The notes beneath the pieces are model-generated. The model did not search any database and was not told the origin of the DNA. It saw only the letters and a program-made list of their open reading frames with translations. DNA of 64,000 bases from an uncultured Lachnospiraceae bacterium (GTDB lineage: Bacteria > Bacillota > Clostridia > Lachnospirales > Lachnospiraceae). The DNA is taken from contig CAJUMB010000002.1 in NCBI GenBank assembly GCA_910587105.1, positions 1 through 64,000 of the forward strand, written 5' to 3'. This document shows positions 61,049-64,000 of this stretch, one piece after another. Position numbers and translations under genes: made by a program. How positions within the stretch are numbered: position 1 is the first letter of the stretch; every line of letters starts with the position of its first letter.

Positions 61049-62197
61049 ATGAAACTGCAGACCAGAATTATTATAGGGTTCCTGATGGTTATACTGGTTC
61101 CCTTACTTCTGTTTATGGCCACATTAATAGGATTTGGGTATTTTCAGGCGAATCAGGGCAATGGTGTGCGGTCAGCAGACACGGCCTATGACTTATCAAT
61201 CGCCGAGTCCGATGGCAGCACGGCCAGAGTCCAGCTGATGACCAAGGACGTGTTATTTATGATTCTGGTTATCTTGGTTTTCACCAGCGTTACGGTGGGG
61301 TCCTGGCTGTACCGGAGCGTGGCTGTGCCTTTGGTAAAGCTGAAAAATGCAACAAACAATATCAAAGAGGGCAATCTGGAATTTACCATGGATGTGGAGG
61401 GAAACGATGAGTTTGCCGAGTTATGCCGCGATTTTGAAGAGATGCGCATACGTCTGAAGGAATCCACAGAGGAAAAGATTGTCCTGGATAAAGATCACAA
61501 AGAGCTAATCAGCAATATCTCCCACGATCTGAAGACTCCTATTACGGCGGTAAAAGGCTATGTAGAGGGGATCATGGACGGAGTGGCGGATACACCGGAG
61601 AAAATGGAACGTTATATCCGCACAATCTACAATAAAACCACGGAAATGGATCATTTGATCAACGAATTGACATTTTACTCCAAAATCGATACCAACCGCA
61701 TTCCCTATACTTTCAGCAAGATCTGCGTCAGTGAGTACTTCAATGACTGCGTGGAAGAGCTGGAACTGGAGCTGGAGGTAAAAGGGATAGAACTGGTCTA
61801 TGCCAACCATGTGGGCGGTGATGTGATGATCATAGCCGACGGAGAGCAGCTGATGCGGGTGGTGAACAATATTGTCAGCAATGCTGTAAAATATATGAAC
61901 AAAGAACATGGGATTATCCAGATACGCATCAAGGATGTGGGTGATTTTATTCAGGTGGAGATTGAAGACAACGGCAAGGGGATTGCTGCCAAAGATTTGG
62001 CCAATATCTTTGACCGCTTTTACCGCACAGATGTGTCCCGGAATTCTTCCAAGGGAGGAAGCGGAATCGGCCTGTCCATTGTGAAAAAGATCATGGAAGA
62101 CCATGGGGGTAAAGTGTGGGCATCCAGCAAGGAAGGCATTGGAACGATTATGTACTTTGTGTTAAGAAAATACCAGGAGGTACCGGCAGATGAGTAA
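61049..62197 (+). CDS. HAMP-containing sensor histidine kinase
   Basis: A 382-residue kinase. TM1 spans about 7-31, a short extracellular loop 32-66, TM2 67-88 and HAMP about 89-142. The H-box is LISNISHDLKTPITAVKGYVEG with H159, the N-box VNNIVSNAVKYM, the G1 box EDNGKGIA, the F-box IFDRFYR and the G2 box GGSGIGLSIVKKI. Its end overlaps the response regulator by 8 bases. The extracellular loop is too small for a typical ligand domain, suggesting membrane-state or partner sensing. Signal unknown. Confidence 0.93.
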   Translation: MKLQTRIIIGFLMVILVPLLLFMATLIGFGYFQANQGNGVRSADTAYDLSIAESDGSTARVQLMTKDVLFMILVILVFTSVTVGSWLYRSVAVPLVKLKNATNNIKEGNLEFTMDVEGNDEFAELCRDFEEMRIRLKESTEEKIVLDKDHKELISNISHDLKTPITAVKGYVEGIMDGVADTPEKMERYIRTIYNKTTEMDHLINELTFYSKIDTNRIPYTFSKICVSEYFNDCVEELELELEVKGIELVYANHVGGDVMIIADGEQLMRVVNNIVSNAVKYMNKEHGIIQIRIKDVGDFIQVEIEDNGKGIAAKDLANIFDRFYRTDVSRNSSKGGSGIGLSIVKKIMEDHGGKVWASSKEGIGTIMYFVLRKYQEVPADE

Positions 62198-62879
62198 GAT
62201 CTTGATTATTGAAGACGAAGAAGCAATTGCGGATTTGGAGAAAGATTATCTGGAGCTAAGCGGATTTGAGGTGGCAATTGCCAATCGGGGGGATACGGGA
62301 TTGAAAATCGCCATGGAGGAGGACGTAGACCTGCTGATTCTGGATTTAATGCTGCCGGAGGTGGATGGATTTGAAATCTGCAAGCAGGTGAGAAACTGTA
62401 AAAATACTCCCATTATCATGGTATCCGCGAAAAGAGACGACATAGACAAAATCAGAGGACTGGGGCTGGGAGCGGACGATTATATGACCAAGCCTTTCAG
62501 TCCCAGTGAGCTGGTGGCCAGAGTAAAGGCCCACCTGGAACGGTACAACCGTCTGGTACGAAGCGGCATTCCCCAGAACGACGTGGTGGAAATCCGGGGC
62601 ATCAAGATCGATAAAACAGCCAGAAGGGTCTGGGTGAACGGGGAGGAAACCACATTTACCACAAAGGAATTCGACCTGCTCACATTCCTTGCCCAGAATC
62701 CCAACCGGGTTTTCACAAAAGAGGAACTGTTCCGGGAAATCTGGGACATGGAGTCCATCGGTGACATCGCCACAGTGACTGTGCATATTAAGAAGATACG
62801 GGAGAAAATCGAGTTCAGCACTGCGAAGCCCCAGTATATTGAGACTATATGGGGCGTGGGGTATCGGTTTAAAGCGTAA
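62190..62879 (+). CDS. OmpR-family response regulator
   Basis: A 229-residue regulator. The receiver has E8/D9 pocket, phospho-acceptor D52 in LLILDLMLPEVDGFE, and K102-type lysine in YMTKPFSP. The winged-helix DNA-binding domain (about 128-228) includes FTTKEFDLLTFLAQNPNRVFTKEELFREIWD and VTVHIKKIREKIE, ending WGVGYRFKA. AGGAGG precedes the ATG. Partner of the kinase directly upstream. Targets unknown. Confidence 0.95.
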   Translation: MSKILIIEDEEAIADLEKDYLELSGFEVAIANRGDTGLKIAMEEDVDLLILDLMLPEVDGFEICKQVRNCKNTPIIMVSAKRDDIDKIRGLGLGADDYMTKPFSPSELVARVKAHLERYNRLVRSGIPQNDVVEIRGIKIDKTARRVWVNGEETTFTTKEFDLLTFLAQNPNRVFTKEELFREIWDMESIGDIATVTVHIKKIREKIEFSTAKPQYIETIWGVGYRFKA

Positions 62880-62891
62880 AATCATTTTGGA

Positions 62892-62924
62892 GGCAGAGAT
62901 TAAGTATTCTTATCTCTGCCTTTT
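62892..62924 (+). terminator. Terminator of the second two-component operon
   Basis: GGCAGAGAT (62892-62900) pairs with ATCTCTGCC (62912-62920), followed by TTTT. Confidence 0.85.
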
Positions 62925-63023
62925 AAATTGTAATCTCATTTCACAGACAAGAGCATATTTTAGAATATGCATTTAAATAAACAGAGAATACGAAAGAAGG
63001 TACCAGAAAAAAGGAGAAAGAAC

Positions 63024-63194
63024 ATGACAAAAGAAAGGAACGTTGACTTTTGCATTGAATGCAGGAAAGAAGTGCAGTATGAAACCAAAAGAGAAGTTCA
63101 AAAGGAAATAATACGCGGCCAGGAATATGAGTTTATACTTACGAAAGCTTACTCATGCGAAACTGGCAGAAGGCCAGGTTCAACGGACAGTTGA
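63024..63194 (+). pseudogene. Truncated MqsA/YgiT-type zinc-finger antitoxin-like gene
   Basis: 56 codons from ATG 63024 with AAGGAG upstream. MTKERNVDFCIECRKEVQYE then EYEFILTKAYSC matches the N-terminal zinc-finger of YgiT/MqsA-like proteins, whose second CxxC pair should follow at once. Here the second pair is replaced by CETGRRPGSTDS and a stop, so the zinc site is incomplete and the HTH domain is missing. No toxin gene is adjacent. Likely a remnant. Confidence 0.5.
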
Positions 63195-63285
63195 ATGAGA
63201 GAGAAAAGTTCTCCTATTTGGTTATTGCTGTCGTTTGTCTGTGATTGATAGAATGATTGAATAGAAAATGATAGGAGGTCAGGCT

Positions 63286-64000
63286 ATGCTGGACAATCAA
63301 AAGATCGCAGCCTTTATCAGCGAGAGAAGAAAAAATCTTAAGATGACACAGGCAGATGTGGCAGAAAAGCTTCAGGTATCTTTTCAGGCAGTTTCCAAAT
63401 GGGAGAACGGGACACTGCCCAATGTGGAGATGCTGGTGGAGCTGGCTGAGCTGTTAGAGGTTTCTGTGGACGAGATACTTGCAGGGAAAGAAAAAACCAA
63501 TGAAAATTTTTCATATCGCAGGGCAGGAGTGGACATATCCTACACAGACGCCATCAAAAAGGAAATGGCCGTGTATCTGGAAACGAAAGACCGTCGTGTG
63601 TTAAATAGAATGGGGGCTTTTGCCTCATTATATGATATTTCTTTCCCGGAATATGCGGATCCTGTACTGGTGCTGAAATCAGAAGAGCCGGGTTCCAAAC
63701 AGAAACTGGCCATGGAATACGGGTACAGCGAATCCATCTGCCATGATATGATCAATCACCTGGTGAACGATATTGCAGTGATGGGGGCGGTGCCGCTGGC
63801 TGTGCTGGATACCATTGTCTGCGGAAATGCGGAGAAAGAGACTGTAAAGTCTTTTATCAAAGGGATTTCGGACGCGTGCAGAGAAAATGAATGTACGCTG
63901 GTGGGCGGGGAGACTTCTGTTCAGCCGCAGGTGGTGGAGAAAGGTGTGTATATTCTCACATCCAGCATTGCAGGCATTGTTTCTGCGGAACATATCATAG
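63286..64000 (+). CDS. XRE HTH domain fused to an AIR-synthase (PurM-like) domain, partial
   Basis: The frame is open from ATG 63286 (AGGAGG 9 bases upstream) to the window edge; 238 codons are visible. Residues 5-65 form a Cro/C1 HTH: IAAFISERRKNLKMTQADVAEKLQVSFQAVSKWENGTLPNVEMLVELAELLEVSVDEIL. From about residue 78 it follows PurM: RRAGVDISYTDAIKKEM, MGAFASLYDISFPEYADPVLVLKSEEPGSKQKLAMEYG, INHLVNDIAVMGAVPLAVLDTIVCG, and TLVGGETSVQPQ. The DGVGTK nucleotide loop of PurM reads EEPGSK, so catalysis may be altered or lost. It could be a purine-responsive regulator that uses a PurM fold as sensor, or a bifunctional enzyme. C-terminus not visible. Confidence 0.8.
   Translation, partial: MLDNQKIAAFISERRKNLKMTQADVAEKLQVSFQAVSKWENGTLPNVEMLVELAELLEVSVDEILAGKEKTNENFSYRRAGVDISYTDAIKKEMAVYLETKDRRVLNRMGAFASLYDISFPEYADPVLVLKSEEPGSKQKLAMEYGYSESICHDMINHLVNDIAVMGAVPLAVLDTIVCGNAEKETVKSFIKGISDACRENECTLVGGETSVQPQVVEKGVYILTSSIAGIVSAEHII

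Noticed and set aside
63179..63241. Plus-strand frame starting MRNWQKARFNGQL after the antitoxin-like fragment
   Set aside because: Very short, without ribosome binding site or recognised family; may be a scrap of another deleted gene.

Overview
The window looks like a chromosomal segment of an anaerobic low-to-mid GC Firmicute of the family Lachnospiraceae (Clostridium cluster XIVa). The evidence is the gene content (paired GlgC/GlgD, SpoVG, NrdG2-type activase, 3D-domain coiled-coil protein, DUF6128-like and DUF5722-like surface proteins), strong AGGAGG ribosome binding sites with occasional GTG/TTG starts, and sigma-A type promoters. The genus cannot be fixed from the sequence. An exact sigma-28 type -10 box in front of a chemoreceptor hints at a motile organism, although no flagellar gene is present here.

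Layout. 1-4.5 kb: accessory block, with an Rpn/PD-(D/E)XK-like gene cut by the window edge, a metallo-beta-lactamase-fold hydrolase, a MarR-MATE efflux operon, and a second decayed copy of the Rpn-like gene start. 4.5-6.6 kb: MFS transporter and SpoU-family RNA methyltransferase. 6.6-11.7 kb: response regulator, histidine kinase, ABC ATPase and FtsX-type permease (a Bce-like envelope-stress or peptide-resistance module). 11.7-21.1 kb: a mobile-DNA graveyard holding a broken IS with matching ends, fragments of three AAA/PD-(D/E)XK genes, a transposase fragment, a serine-recombinase fragment, a beheaded polysaccharide deacetylase, a MITE-like hairpin repeat, and one large intact secreted protein. 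21.2-26.4 kb: TypA, an SSB-like protein, a CobO-like adenosyltransferase, a TipA-type MerR regulator, a small alarmone synthetase, tRNA-Cys and tRNA-Glu. 26.5-33.7 kb: glycosyltransferase, polyprenyl glycosylphosphotransferase, lytic transglycosylase, chemoreceptor and MurC. 33.9-36.8 kb: glgC-glgD-spoVG. 36.8-44.7 kb: XRE regulator, 3D-domain protein, secreted GH-A-like protein, repeat-bearing DUF6128-like protein, NrdG and TadA. 44.8-54.9 kb: pyruvate carboxylase, YfcE-type phosphoesterase, DUF362 protein, glutamate dehydrogenase, beta-mannosidase and a DMT transporter. 55-64 kb: type-2 IleRS behind a leader with a terminator, glycogen phosphorylase, a second two-component system, a truncated zinc-finger antitoxin-like gene, and an XRE-HTH/AIR-synthase fusion running off the right edge.

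How the genes work together. Glycogen synthesis (GlgC/GlgD) and breakdown (GlgP) are both present but about 22 kb apart. Pyruvate carboxylase and glutamate dehydrogenase link carbon and nitrogen metabolism. Several genes serve the cell envelope (MurC, lytic transglycosylase, sugar transferase, 3D protein, secreted proteins). The least conventional signals are the ileS leader (short reading frame with Ile codons just before a terminator, no T-box recognised), the HTH-PurM-like fusion, a MITE-like repeat family that also forms part of the likely gdhA leader, and a glgP terminator whose loop carries the next operon's -10 and whose 3' arm carries its ribosome binding site.
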